Shown: positions 11,901 to 23,849 of the stretch, in pieces | Numbering within the stretch: the stretch's first letter is position 1 | Layout of the letters: the number at the start of each line of letters is the position of its first letter | Assembly (NCBI RefSeq): GCF_001625305.1 | Contig: NW_017803876.1 | Coordinates: 2,197,081-2,261,080, forward strand | Length of the DNA: 64,000 nt | Source: Branchiostoma belcheri | Lineage: Eukaryota > Chordata > Leptocardii > Amphioxiformes > Branchiostomatidae | Direction: 5' to 3' | Program-made: the position numbers and the translations under genes | Notes under the pieces: generated by a model | Databases searched by the model: none | Told to the model about the DNA's origin: nothing | What the model saw: only the letters and a program-made list of their open reading frames with translations

Positions 11901-14900
11901 TAGTGGGAGAAGTTGCTAGAAAAACAAAGAAGGAACAGTTGCAATGGCAAAGTCTGATAAAGGTTATATATTTGTTCTGCACATCTAATAAGAAAAACCT
12001 TGATTCAGTTATTAATGAACATGCCACAATGACAAAATACTAATTAATGGGCTGATCCAAATCAATGTTCTCTATATTGTCTCTTTACACAAATTGCCAC
12101 CTCACACGTTACAGTATGATGATCTATAATATCACAACTAAATGTAACTTACTACGCAGTCTCATGGTTGCCGACACATGTCATATATGGGAGGTAAGCA
12201 GCAATAGGCTGGATCAGGGACATGAAGGCATCCCCAACCTCTCCATCTTTCTGTGGGCATGGAAAACATGACGTTAAGTTAACATACTTTCTATGGTATG
12301 GTAGGAGAGCAAAATGCAGACCATGAAAAAAAATATATTCTGTGAAGCATGACACTAGATGTTTGATGTTTGACTTTAACTTTATTAGGATCCACAATTT
12401 GCGTATACCAGTGTTCTGTTACCTTTTCACCAACTTTGTGAATATTGTTTTACTGCAAAATGGAACTGTGCAAAAATATGGTAGACAATGTTGAACACTA
12501 CTATTTTAATAGTAATGTTAATTGTTAATTCTAATAGTAATGTTAATTGTCTTAAAAGACAATTAACTGTCACATCACTGTTGGAGAGTTTTACTTACAT
12601 CATTCATGTCATAGGCAAAGTCACCTGAAAATAGGGAGAATGTATTTATTCATTGGAGTCACAGAACTAACATAGATCAGGTAAAAAGGCACTGGCATAT
12701 CATCATATTGCTAATCATTTATAAAACATATGTCCTTGGTGTATTATATTAGTGCCCATATTCAAAATCATTTATAAAACATATGTCCTTGGTGTATATA
12801 TTGTATTAGTGCCCATATTCTACTTCAAAATTTTTATTTCATATAATGTTACTTGCGCCTGTTATCACGATATCGCGTAAAGCGTCGCCATTCTTCCAGT
12901 AAATCGAATCTTAATCAAAAACATCAACATTAGCCAATCAGCGCGTCTTATGCTGGGATATATGGGGGCACATCAGTGTGGTGCCGGACCACATGCAGTT
13001 CTATCACTTTCTGTCAGGGGGCGCAACTACACGTGACAGGGTTGGACTGGACCGGTTTTTCCACCAACCCGGCCCTATTGGAATGATATTAACCAGAGGC
13101 TTGTACTGCGGAAAATTCTACTTCAAAATTTTTCTTATGTTCTATAATGTTGCGGGCCCTATTGGAATGTTATTAACCAACCCCTTGAAGCTGGTCTTAT
13201 ACTGAGGCTGTACCAAACATTTCCAAACATATGGCTTGCAGTTCCAGCTTCCATTTGCACAACACAGTAAAAGAACAGACTATTCCTCACCAACATGAAG
13301 AATGGCATCGTACATCCCTCTCTGCACCTCCTTAGTGAGCCTGGCCACAGACTGGGCGTTCTCGTAGCCCAGGTCTCCGTACACGGCAAACCTGGGGCTC
13401 CAGTTGGTGTCATCCTGCACCGCCGTGAAACTGTAGATGGCACTCCAGGACTCTTCACTCCCCACATGGTAGACTAGTAGCGTTACATCAGAACACCAGA
13501 ATCATTTCATGATAGCAGCTTGTGTGTTAAGCCAAAGGGCTTTTATACTGGCTGTACCGATACAGATGAATCTTACAAAAAGTCAAGTCAAGTGACATCA
13601 TGTAACGATAACTAGTTAGTTTATGTTAATGAGATATCATTGATAGTTATGGATCATGTGAATCCTCAGCCACAATATTATGATTCTCTAAGTCTAAGCA
13701 CCTTCGTAGAGTTGCATCCTTTGGCACTCAAAGAGCTCAAATCAAATTTAAATACATTGTATTATGTTACATGTATTGAATAGCTGAACACAAATGTTGA
13801 AAAGTCTTACTGTATCGAAATCCTGGTTTGAGTCCAGTCATGACCACCCTGTGGATGTACTGGGCGTTGTGTTTCTTCCCTCCATCCACAAATAACGTGC
13901 TAATCCCAGAGTTTCTCAGGGAAAAGTCTCCCTGTCCATATTCAACCATAGAAGCTGTGTTGTTCAGGGTACTCCATGTCACAACCATAGAGGTGGGGGA
14001 GCCTAATGATCAAGATAAAACAACATTTTTAAGGAATTTTGGCATTGATATCAAATTTTTGGGAAAAATATAGCACAGCTGTCAAAGTGGACTAAATGGA
14101 ACTTGACACCCCCCCCCACTCCACAGCAACTGATGAGAACTGCACTTGACCCTGGTTTTCCTCAAAGTAATTCCAGATGACGACAAAACCCCATGCATGC
14201 CCTTGGGGTCCAAAAAGGGTTATCCAGGTAGCCTATCCTGGTAGCCTTGGTTATGAATAACGTTATGTAGTTTTTTGACAATACAAAAAGTATATTTTTC
14301 ATTCTTTTCTTTACATAGTACATTGACTTAACCCTTTAGTATTCCAAAATTATACTCCGCAACAAAAAAATACAACATCCTTGCTCCTTATAAGCTTAGA
14401 AAACTGTGAATGATCTTCTATTCAACCTCTGGCCACACCAGGCCACACCGTACATATGGTATTGCCCACTGCCAGTGGTTTGACCTACATCCCAGTGGGG
14501 TGTCAGTTGATAGCTTACCAGTTTCTGAAATACCTAATCGTTTACCAGATCTTTTATCTCTTTTGAAGGGATGATGACCACAGTTTATTCATGCCCAACA
14601 AAATACGCCAAGTTGATAATTATATTCCACCTCATGTGAAAGATATGAGTGTTTTTCTAAGGAGGCTATATCTTGTCACATGTGCCCCTGTCAATCAAGC
14701 CTGGCATGCCCGGGCCAATTAGTCACCCTAGGGGGCAACCCCTGTATGTTGTTGTTGTTGTCCTCAGAGCAAACCGGTGGCACCGGGTACTGAGCAAGGA
14801 TTGTTTGAACGGACAAAATATACGTAAAAAATGTGAAATAATGACACAAATGTGTTGAAAAGTGATAGTAACTGTTAATAACACTGAAATTTAGTATAAT

Positions 14901-15153
14901 CAGAATATTCCAAATTTTTGCGCAAAAAACTACATAGAGTGCCTTTAAGGTTTTCAGTACAATAATGGGGGGGGGGGCAAGATAAGTTGGAAAGCATAAA
15001 TATGTAACAGTTACCTGTATACGACAGGTGGATCTGGGTCGGTTGTGTGCCTGGGACAGTAGGATGGTGTGGCCGCGGTGAGCAGACTGTCCAGCAGCAG
15101 CACAGTGACAGCAGGACAACAAACCAAGCAGGATGATGCGGAGAGTCTGACAT
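8994..15153 (-). CDS. ACP7: Purple acid phosphatase, ACP7/PAPL type (13 exons, complete)
   Basis: Secreted or lysosomal binuclear-metal phosphatase that hydrolyses phosphomonoesters at acid pH. Exons in transcript order: 15015-15153, 13811-14002, 13291-13473, 12599-12624, 12153-12250, 11850-11915, 11476-11593, 11213-11323, 10903-10963, 10725-10792, 10387-10458, 9953-10090 and 8994-9086. All phases agree and give 454 residues, close to the human 438. An N-terminal signal peptide is plain (ATG 15153; hydrophobic WFVVLLSLCCCW). An N-terminal FN3-like domain (MVVTWSTL) precedes the catalytic domain. Metal-ligand motifs appear in family order: VYGDLG, VGDFAYD, GNHET, MGHRPMYCSN and WAHEHSYERLWP. 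Exon 4 is only 26 bp yet encodes the second motif. The acceptor of the exon at 11476-11593 has a poor pyrimidine tract. The symbol is by family resemblance; lancelets may have several paralogues. Confidence 0.93.
9576..9709. mobile_element. Short MITE with perfect 21 bp terminal inverted repeats
   Basis: AATACAACACGGGGTATTCC at 9576 is mirrored by a perfect reverse complement ending at 9709; the 134 bp interior is GC-rich and non-coding. It lies in the last intron of the phosphatase gene, in a GC-rich stretch (about 9300-9700) that looks like further transposon debris. No clear target duplication was found. Confidence 0.75.
12713..12822 (+). repeat. 53 bp tandem duplication in a phosphatase intron
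   Basis: A segment from AATCATTTATAAAACATATG to TTAGTGCCCATATTC occurs at 12713 and again at 12766, with a small insertion in copy 2. Related fragments (TCTACTTCAAAATTTTT, CCTATTGGAATG) recur between 12820 and 13190, which suggests a wider decayed repeat. Confidence 0.75.
14748..14762 (+). repeat. (TGT)n microsatellite
   Basis: Short GTT/TGT run in the first intron of the phosphatase gene, beside a homopolymer-rich stretch. Confidence 0.5.
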
Positions 15154-16374
15154 GTTTATACGGTAGCAGCACAGGACAACGTAGCGCGAAACAGACGCGC
15201 TCGCCTCTGGTCCGGGCCGTTACTTCTGCTTTCTGATTAGATCCAACTTCCTCCTATCCTGGATGGACAACTGAAATCTTCAACCAAGGACCTTCCTTTG
15301 TTCAACCAAGGAGAAGTTAGTCTCTAACAGACAACCGCAAAGGCGCGCAGAAGTTGTATCTTGGGGTCCTGCCCCCTGGTCAGACCAGCTCACCCGTATT
15401 CGGAAAACCACGTGATCCGATAATGATCTCAGCTTACAGTGTTTCTATCACGTAATACCGGTAGTAGGCTAGCCTCCTGTGCAGGCCCCGCGGCGGTGGG
15501 GAGAGTTTTTAACGCGTTATTACCTCCATGAAATGTGTCATGGAGGTTATATTTTCAGTTGCGTTTATCTGTCCGTCCGTCTGTCCGTCCGTCTGTTGGT
15601 CAACAAGATAACTCAAGAACGCCTGGATGGATTGGTTTCATACTTGGTGTGTTGGTAGGGTGTGACGAAAACTGGAAATGATTAGATTTTGGTCCCCCTA
15701 GTGGCTTCCCTTGGTACTGCAGCGCAACTTCCGGTTTTGATATCTCGCGATCTGGACATGCTAGGGTCATGAAATTTTGATGGAAGGTAGCTCTCGTGCT
15801 TGGGAAGAAGTCATATGAGTTTGGGCCCCATAGCGGCTTGTTCTGGAACTGCAGGGCACTTTCTGGCGAAATGTTTAAAAGCCAATAAGTCCAGACAGGA
15901 ACAACATATTTTCATTATTTTTGGTGTGTAGGTAGCTGAGAGAGAGGTGTGCATAATTATATGCAAATTATGCAAATGAGGACTTAATTTGCATAATTAA
16001 TGAGGAAATTCTATAATTACAGTGTTTTACATTATACTACTTACATACATGTAATGTATGTAACCTATGGCAGGCGGAACTTCAACAGATACTAATTATG
16101 CAAATGATGACCTAATTTGCATAATTAATGCGAAAATTCTATGATTTCGTAATGGTGAATGATGAGAATGTCATACTTGGGACATCTGTAAGTTAATCAA
16201 AAGTTAACATACATCACGATGCATATATCATGTTAATGCAGAGGTCATTTGCACAATTAAAGAAGAAATTTACATTTACACATCAAGATCATATTTCATG
16301 GAGGTATGAGATCTCGGAATTCTAGTTTTAATATAGCCGGCCATCCTACATAGCCGCCGAGAGAAGGTTGCTTT

Positions 16375-16625
16375 NNNNNNNNNNNNNNNNNNNNNNNNNN
16401 NNNNNNNNNNNNNNNNNNNNNNNNNNNNNNNNNNNNNNNNNNNNNNNNNNNNNNNNNNNNNNNNNNNNNNNNNNNNNNNNNNNNNNNNNNNNNNNNNNNN
16501 NNNNNNNNNNNNNNNNNNNNNNNNNNNNNNNNNNNNNNNNNNNNNNNNNNNNNNNNNNNNNNNNNNNNNNNNNNNNNNNNNNNNNNNNNNNNNNNNNNNN
16601 NNNNNNNNNNNNNNNNNNNNNNNNN
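16375..16625. other. Assembly gap (251 N)
   Basis: Unknown bases. The gap begins directly after one arm of a strong palindrome and ends inside a second copy of the same element. Open frames running through it are artefacts. Confidence 0.99.
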
Positions 16626-17350
16626 AAACAAGATAACTCAAAGAACCGCCTGGATGGATTTGGTTTTATACTTGGTGTGTTGGTAGGGTGTGAACGAAAA
16701 CTAGGAAATGATTAGTATTTTCGGTCCCCCTAGTGGCTTCCCTTGGTACTGCAGCGCAACTTCCGGTTTTGATATCTCGCGATCTGGACATGCTAGGGTC
16801 ATGTAAATTTTGATGGGAGGTAGCTCTCGTGCTTGGGAAGAAGTCATATGAGTTTGGGCCCCCTAGCGGCTTGTTCTGGAACTGCAGGGCACTTTCTGGC
16901 GAAAATGTTTAAAAAAGCCAAATAAAGTCCAGACAGGAACAACATATTTTCATTATTTTGGTGTGTAGGTAGCTGAGAGAGAGGTGTGCATAATTAAATG
17001 TAAATTATGCAAATGAGGACTTTATTTGCATAATTAATGAGGAAATTCTATAATTACAGTGTTTTACATTATACTATGTAACCTATGGCAGGCGGAACTT
17101 CAACAGATACTAATTATGCAAATGATGACCTAATTTGCATAATTAATGTGAAAATTCTATGATTTCGTAATGGTGAATGATGAGAATGCCATACTTGGGA
17201 CATCTGTAAGTTAATCAAAAGTTAACATACATCACGATGCATATATCATGTTAATGCAGAGGTCATTTGCACAATTAAAGAAGAAATTTACATTTACACA
17301 TCAAGATCATATTTCATGGAGGTATGAGATCTCGGAATTCTAGTTTTAAC

Positions 17351-17443
17351 ATAGCCGGCCATCCTACATAGCCGCCGAGAGAAGGTTGCTTTCCTCCCAC
17401 CAAAGCAACCTTCTCTCGGCGGCTATGTAGGATGGCCGGCTAT
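17351..17443. repeat. Perfect 41 bp-arm palindrome at the end of the element
   Basis: The arm starting ATAGCCGGCCATCCTACATA at 17351 is followed after a loop of about 11 bases by its exact reverse complement ending at 17443. The same left arm ends at 16374, immediately before the N gap. Confidence 0.9.
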
Positions 17444-18783
17444 ATCAAAATAACGCGTTAAAAACTCTTCCCCACCGCCGCGGGGCCTGCACAGGAGGCT
17501 ATATTAGGCATCATAAGGCTGGTAGTCATACTTTATTTATATAATTGACTTACTGGGGACTTTTTCAGCATTTCTTCACGAAAAATTTTAATAGAGTTTA
17601 TCGTTTTTAAAAACTTCATTTCAAACTTTGTAGCCCTTTTCAGGGTTCAACTCCTAGTTAACTAACATTATATGACCCAAATGCCTTCCTTGACCTTACT
17701 TGTGGAGCAAAGTCCACCTGTTATGTACGTTTTTCGTGCTGTTATCCTCGTATGAAGCAGTAGAAGCAAAGTCCACTATGATCATGGGGCTAGGCATGCA
17801 TAAGGGAAATTGCTCAAGCAATAAAAATCTAACAAAAAGGCAATGCCGGTTGGTGACCAAGGGTCAGTGACCTAGTACTAGTAGGAGGCACCTCCTTGGG
17901 CTGTCGGAGATTTCCGACTTTTAAAGAAAAGTGCATACTTATTACAAATGCTATTTGTATCTGTGGAATTGAAGGTTATTTAATTTAAATGTTTTGCCTT
18001 TGTACTTTGTAGTCGAACACAACAAAGGCTTCAACAGTTGAAAAGTCTTCGAATCTAACGAAGTCTTCAATGACGGCAATTTGCGCTCTAGCAGTCCTGC
18101 GAATTATTAAAGAAAAATAGGAAGAAAGCAACATTTTGAGCAAAGTCATCTGACAAGACATATTGCTCCTTTAGAAACAATAACTTACATTGGAGGTGGA
18201 ATGTTACAAAGCTTAAAGCTCGTGTATGCGTCATATGTGCGCCATGTAAAGTTACTTCCTTCAGACAGTGCCCCACATGCAACTCAGGTGAGACGAAAAA
18301 GAAAGGGGAATTGTGAAGAAATTACAACTGGTTACATTTTTTATCAAAAGAATGTAACGTTAGTGTAGGGTGTGATTTTCTAAAGGCATTATGTTAACGT
18401 TAACGTTAACGTTACTGTTTAACGGCCTTTAACGCCAAGTCCCTAAAATCCATGTCGGAACAGGAGTGCAGGAGTCCAGGCGGCAAGTGCATTGGTAAGC
18501 TATGTTTGACATCATTTTTATTTTATACCGCAAATTATAACATCGGGAACGGCTATTACAGGATGATGATAATAGAAATTTTTGCATCATCCCTTCAACA
18601 GTGCATTTTTTCTGTCATGTTATTGATAGGATTATCCTGTCAAATAGCCTCAGCCTCTTAATGTACGATGGCACTTATTTCACAGTACCAAAGAGATCAG
18701 AAGATGAAAAGGAATACACAAGGCAGAGTAAAACCGTATCGAAATGTTAGTATCTGAAGGCAAGGATGATCCTGGGCGCACTA

Positions 18784-18945
18784 TAGCCTCCTTCGCAGTC
18801 TTGAGTCTTGAGAGAAGGAGCGCGAAACATTCTCTCCGTGGCAAAAGTCCCTCGGCAGCAAATCGTCCCTCGCGGCGGCATATTACTCGCGTCGCTCAGA
18901 GAAAAAAAATTACGCCCACACCCAACAAGACTGCGAAGGAGGCTA
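18784..18945. mobile_element. 162 bp MITE with perfect 19 bp TIRs and 9 bp target duplication
   Basis: TAGCCTCCTTCGCAGTCTT at 18784 is perfectly inverted at the right end (to 18945). GGCGCACTA flanks both sides (18775-18783 and 18946-18954), an exact 9 bp duplication typical of a recent cut-and-paste insertion. The TIR shares its first nine bases, TAGCCTCCT, with the larger element at 15470, so both may use the same transposase. It lies about 150 bp upstream of the TMEM147 start. Confidence 0.9.
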
Positions 18946-19095
18946 GGCGCACTACGACGTTGAGCGTTTCTCTGTCGTGAAAACTGAGTGCCGTAAAACG
19001 GGCGTGTACATAGAAGCCTTGTGGGATTTGATTTGGTCTGCGGTCTGCGCTTGTCAAATTTTCTGCTATAATTCCGCGATATCGGATCCGAAGAT

Positions 19096-21566
19096 ATGAC
19101 ACTATTTCACTTTGGGAACTGTGTGGCTCTTGCCTACGTGCCATACTTTCTCACGTACAAGTTTTCGGGATTGTGAGTATGATTTTATGCTTGACACATG
19201 AGGGAAAGGGGGAGGGGGGCAAATTTTAATCTTTTTCTCTGTGGGTTTTGACCTGATTTTGTGAGCTTTTGAAAACGTTGTGAGTAGTCAACTATACAGG
19301 CTATTGATACGTGCTCTTTTTCTATTTCCTGCAGGTCAGAATACAGCGCTTTTTGGAAATGTGTGCAGGCGGGAGGAGCATATCTGGCCACTCAGTTATG
19401 CAAGGTGAGGAAAAATGTCAACCATAAATATCATAATCTGGCTTTGTTGTGCAAATCATGTAAGAACTGATATCATCTGTAGACTTCCACAATGCAAGGA
19501 TTTCAAATGTCTTAGGTATTATGCCATGAATGTATGCCATGTATTTTAAGTGATCTAACAAATTGCTGCCAGTCCTACTGTCCACACAATTTATGTGTAT
19601 CATAACCTTCATATCATGACCACAATGTTACCTGCTGTCCCTGCAGATGTTGATCCTCGCCACCTTCTTCCCGGCATCAGAAACAGGCGGAGGGAATCTG
19701 GATGTGATCGGGGTAAGCTTTCCAAGGAAACAAATTATGCATAATGATGATGGACACATGTCACAGATTTACTCAACCCTAATGGTTCAGCAGGGCTCGT
19801 GACTGCGACTGATTTGGTCGCATATGCGCCCAAAATTTTGACAATGCGACTACATTTGAAATCACGGTCGCACGGTGCGCCGATAAAAATTTGAGCCTAC
19901 ATTGTAGATAACTAGCAGAACTAAGCCGTAAGCTGAAAATAAATTAACTCCACTGTTGTGTGATAGACCAAGGACATTATTGTGTTGACAGACCAAGGTC
20001 AGGACATTATTGTGGTCTTTGAGTTTGACAGACATAGAGCAAATTTATCCAGCCTGTGACACCACGGATGTTCAAATTTACCACGTGAAGATAGACAATG
20101 TTCTGATTCAGGACTTTTTCTGTGATGGTGGTGTGGACATTAGAACTGTTAAAGTTGACTAGAGAATTGAATTGAGCATAGGACTCGGATAGGAGTATCC
20201 TTGAAATGTTCAAGTAATGTCTGTTTCTTTGAATACCATTTCCTTTTTCTATTTGATCCAAGCTCCATGCAAGTGCCATGTTTTGTATCTGTAGGAATTC
20301 CTGAAGACCTCGGTGGACTTCGGTGACCTGATCGGGATCCAGCTGATCATGAGCAGCATCCCGGGGAAGGGGGAGATCAAGATCATGACGGCGGCGATGG
20401 GCTGGGCCACGGCGGAGCTGGTCATGACCCGCTTCATCCCCATGTGGGTCGGGGCGCGGGGGGTGGAGTTCGACTGGAAGTACATCCAGATGAGCCTGGA
20501 GTCCAACATCAACCTGGTAAGTGCGACATGGCGGAAGATGGCATACTTCTCAGAAGTCTGAAATCTATCATTTCTTATTTGATGTTTGCAGACTGCCTTG
20601 CAATGCTGACTCACCCAGTGCCAGTTGATGCTGACTTAGATTTTTACCACAAAATCATTGATAGTGCGTGAAGGTAAAAAGTTAAAAGTTAAGTTATGTT
20701 CTCTAATCATTCTTTTGTTCCTCAAAGAGGATATTCATCTAATGACACTTTTCCATATACAAGTAACCTGGTTACCAAACTTACTAATAGTTTAGCTCCA
20801 TATTCTTTTATCTTCTGTGGAGAGGTTAAAAGACTCAGGAGCTGAAATAGCTTTGGTAACAAGCCTATTATAGTTATACAGGTTCTAACAAATGTTACCG
20901 TCTACTTACCAGTCTGTGTTCTCTTTCCATGTTACTGTCAGGTCCAGCACATAGCAGCTGCAGTCCTGGTGTGGCTGTGGAGCAGACATGACTTCAACCG
21001 TAGTCTGTTACCCGTTGTTGGCACCCTGCTTGGGCTGAGTGTGTACAGACCTCTTATTGTAGAGTAAGTATTATCTCTCTACAGTTGGGACATTTTTTAC
21101 TACATTGTACCAGTATTTTTACCACTGAACAAAAGCATCCAACTAGACATTGCAATAGGTTGATGTGCATTGAGAATTTGGGAATAAAAAATAGCTAGTC
21201 AGAGGTAAGCCCTGTGACTTAACTCTAATCAATTCAGGATTTATAGCATATATTCTAATCTTATGTTCTGCTTATCATTACATCTTTAAATCAGTCCTGT
21301 TACCTACCGGTAATGACTTAGTTATAAGTTAACCAGCCTGATCGACATATTCTTCAGAAAGCAATGATGAAAATTTGTCCATACCAGAGTCATTCTAACT
21401 TCCTAACTTCTGTTTGTCTCTTTCCAGAATCTTGATCCATGCTGTTGGCCTTGGCTCCTGGACCCTCCTGCTGGCCAAAGCCTTGTTCACGGGAGCCGTT
21501 GGCTTAGTAACTCTTCAGTTGTATGTTGGACTGGTTCACAGTATCCCAAGCAACCACTATGACTGA
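19096..21566 (+). CDS. TMEM147: TMEM147, ER multipass membrane protein (6 exons, complete)
   Basis: ER membrane protein known in vertebrates to associate with Nicalin/NOMO and with the multipass translocon. Exons 19096-19172, 19335-19404, 19647-19712, 20295-20516, 20942-21063 and 21428-21566 join in phase to 231 residues (human 224). The N-terminus [18 protein letters not shown] and later [31 protein letters not shown] and [12 protein letters not shown] match the family closely. About seven hydrophobic segments are visible. The start codon is the only one giving the conserved MTLFHFGN start. Confidence 0.95.
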
Positions 21567-22140
21567 TGTACTGACGGCAGGGGCAGTTGTAATGTGTAAT
21601 TTATACACTACTGGAATAATTCTAGATACCAGAAGATTACATATTCAGTTTGTACTGATCAAAGTTTGTTGTTAGTCTGTATTGGTAGTTGTGTCCCGTA
21701 ATATTTTTAAAAATTGCAATTGCATGAAGTTGTATGTAATAGTACAAATGTAGTGTGTCCTGTCTAGTGGGTTGAGATAAAAGCAGCTGATCTGAAGGAG
21801 GAAGGAATTTATTGGAAAAAATTGGAATGTAATTTAATTTTACATATGATAATATTTGTTCGGCCAACATGTAAAAGGTGCAACATCATGTACAGGACAT
21901 TATTTTATACAACATATAGCAGCTTATTATATGAAGTTGAATATGTCATTTTTTTTGTTAATTTGTATTGATAATCAACACTAACATTATGTACCAGATG
22001 TGTGTGAATGTATTTGAATTTTGTTACTCAAACTTTGTGGCCTTTTGTTGTTGTTGTTGTTCAAAGTATGGAAGGAACAGTTATCATTATTCTTGGCCAG
22101 TTTGTATGAGGAGGCTTCAAATACATATTACATGGTGTCA

Positions 22141-22146
22141 AATAAA
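22141..22146 (+). terminator. Candidate poly(A) signal of TMEM147
   Basis: AATAAA about 575 bp after the stop codon and just before a repeat element begins. No closer canonical hexamer was seen. Confidence 0.55.
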
Positions 22147-22178
22147 GTTCAGAATCACGTCTGAATTAGAAGTGTTAT

Positions 22179-22860
22179 TATGGGTTCACCACACCACGAA
22201 GTGGTGGTGAACCCATATTGCTTTTTCTGATGTTTCTCCTTCTCCTTCTCCTTCTCCTGCCATTTTTTAAATGGATTCAGCTTCTTCATTTTAGGGCCCA
22301 AGGTCCTGAAATTTGGTATGGAGGTACAGTGGGCAAATACCCCTAGGCGTTTTTTAAATTAATGTGATACAGGCTTTTAGAATGGTTTTATTTGAGTTTT
22401 TTGGCTGTGTTATAGCAAATGTATTACTGTGTTAGTGTGCCTTGTTTACCACGTTTGGGCATGAGTCATCACAATGGAATGCAGGGCATCAACCAATAGG
22501 CATGCAGCTTTCCTCTATTTCTTGCTGATTGGCTGTTGGGATTTAACTTGATTAACACCTGCACAGAGCATTTCCATACTGACAGTATGTCTGTATTCAA
22601 GTGTTTTGGTAGGTATTTCAAGCTTTCCTGCTCCAGCATTGGAATGCGGGGCATGGACGTTTTTTATTTTATTTTGAAAATCAACAGTTTGCATTATGCA
22701 ATTAAAAATCCTAACCAATAAAGTAGGGAATAGCTATCCAACTGTTGTTTTAGTTGTATTTTACTTCATATTATAGTTATATCAATGTAAATCATTGTTT
22801 TCCCTTGTGTTTCTCATTCTTTCCCTGCCATGTCGTAAAATGTGGTGAACCCATCGCTGT
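22179..22860. mobile_element. Probable degenerate repeat element with GGGTTCACCAC ends
   Basis: A hairpin TATGGGTTCACCAC / GTGGTGGTGAACCCATA lies at 22180-22217. The same terminal motif, GTGGTGAACCCAT, recurs near 22842. The interior has a CTTCTC microsatellite and no coding frame. Boundaries are tentative. Confidence 0.45.
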
Positions 22861-23357
22861 ATTTGCTCCAAAGCAAATATTGGCCTTTCTAGTTTTGTCT
22901 TGTATTCAGAATGTTACAATTTGCGGAGAGTATGTAGGACTGTATGTGTGTAGGAGCTATAATAGGTCCGGTAACCAGGCTAATTTTATGCTGGTATTAC
23001 CTGCATTCATATTGCAGAAGTTGAGAAGTTTGATGCTCAAATGTGTCATTCACTCCAGAAGTTACCATTAGTTGTAAGTGAAAACAAACAAACCATTCAT
23101 TTATATACATTATATTCCCTTATTTGCCATTACATTTGATTTACCGTTGTGGTAAAAATAGTAACAGCTGTAGCAACAAAGTTCTCCCCATGAATTGCAA
23201 CATTGTTCTTCGACCAAAAAATAAATTACCATGAAGCACTGAGACACTCCACAATTAATGTTTGAGACTTTCATTAAGATTAACTGCCGTCTTGTGATAC
23301 AATTTCTTATGTTTTTGACACATTACATGTACGAACCCCACCTCGCGTTGGCGCGCT

Positions 23358-23849
23358 TGACGTCATTTCAAAATGGCGCTATCTGATTGGGTCCCAAGAC
23401 AAACATCTTTTATGCCTGTGTGTACCAAGATATTTGTGCCACGTAGTATATATCGTATCTTTACCACATATATGAACGTTTCTGTACATAAATGGCTATA
23501 TTTTACCCATTGTTTGAATGTTCACGTCACTGTGAACAAAAGTGTGCACTTAACGATAACGTCACGATAACACGAGATTGACCCCAGGTCGAACCGCGGT
23601 CGCCATGACGTCACGTTATTGTGCGTTGTTTACCAGCGGTTCCTAGCAACTAACAGATCGGTGTTGGGGAATCGGAGAGAAGCAGTTCCAGTGGAATCAG
23701 GGAGCCATTTTGAGCGAAAAGCAAGGATTTCGACGTCCCTTGTTAATTTCGACGTGTCCAGGTCGATATTTTAGCTGTTTTAGAGGACGTACAACGGCAT
23801 TCTGTGTATATCTAGGGCACAGACGCGCTGAAATAGCCGAGATTTCACC
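23358..23849 (+). promoter_or_regulatory. Promoter region of the radial spoke gene with FOX-, RFX- and CRE-like sites
   Basis: Two perfect CRE palindromes TGACGTCA lie at 23358-23365 and 23606-23613. A forkhead core TGTTTAC lies at 23627-23633, followed 4 bases later by GGTTCCTAGCAAC (23638-23650), close to the RFX X-box half GTTKCCTAGCAAC. The pair is about 200 bp upstream of the start codon. FOXJ1 and RFX factors are the known regulators of motile-cilium genes, which fits a radial spoke gene. Binding is inferred. Confidence 0.55.

Larger units (their letters stand above)
15470..17501. mobile_element. Nested terminal-inverted-repeat element interrupted by an assembly gap
   Basis: Outer arms of about 52 bp start TAGCCTCCTGTGCAGGCCCC and end in TTTTTAACGCGTTATT; they are inverted at 15470 and 17501, with one indel between them. 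Flanks TAGTAGGC (15462-15469) and TATTAGGC (17502-17509) look like an 8 bp target duplication with one mismatch. A second pair, ACCTCCATGAAAT at 15522 and ATTTCATGGAGGT at 16293 and 17311, marks an inner element. No transposase frame is present, so it is non-autonomous. About 770 bp of the interior occurs twice, on either side of the N run. Confidence 0.8.
15154..19095. other. Intergenic region between the phosphatase and TMEM147, largely transposon-derived
   Basis: Divergent intergenic DNA. It contains the 5' flank of the phosphatase gene, a ~2 kb terminal-inverted-repeat element with an N gap (15470-17501), a (GTTAAC)n run near 18393-18412, a MITE with clean target duplication (18784-18945) and the TMEM147 5' flank. 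No convincing exon was seen. Confidence 0.7.

Noticed and set aside
16276..16715. Three open frames of 111-121 codons
   Set aside because: They consist mainly of unknown residues because they run through the N gap.
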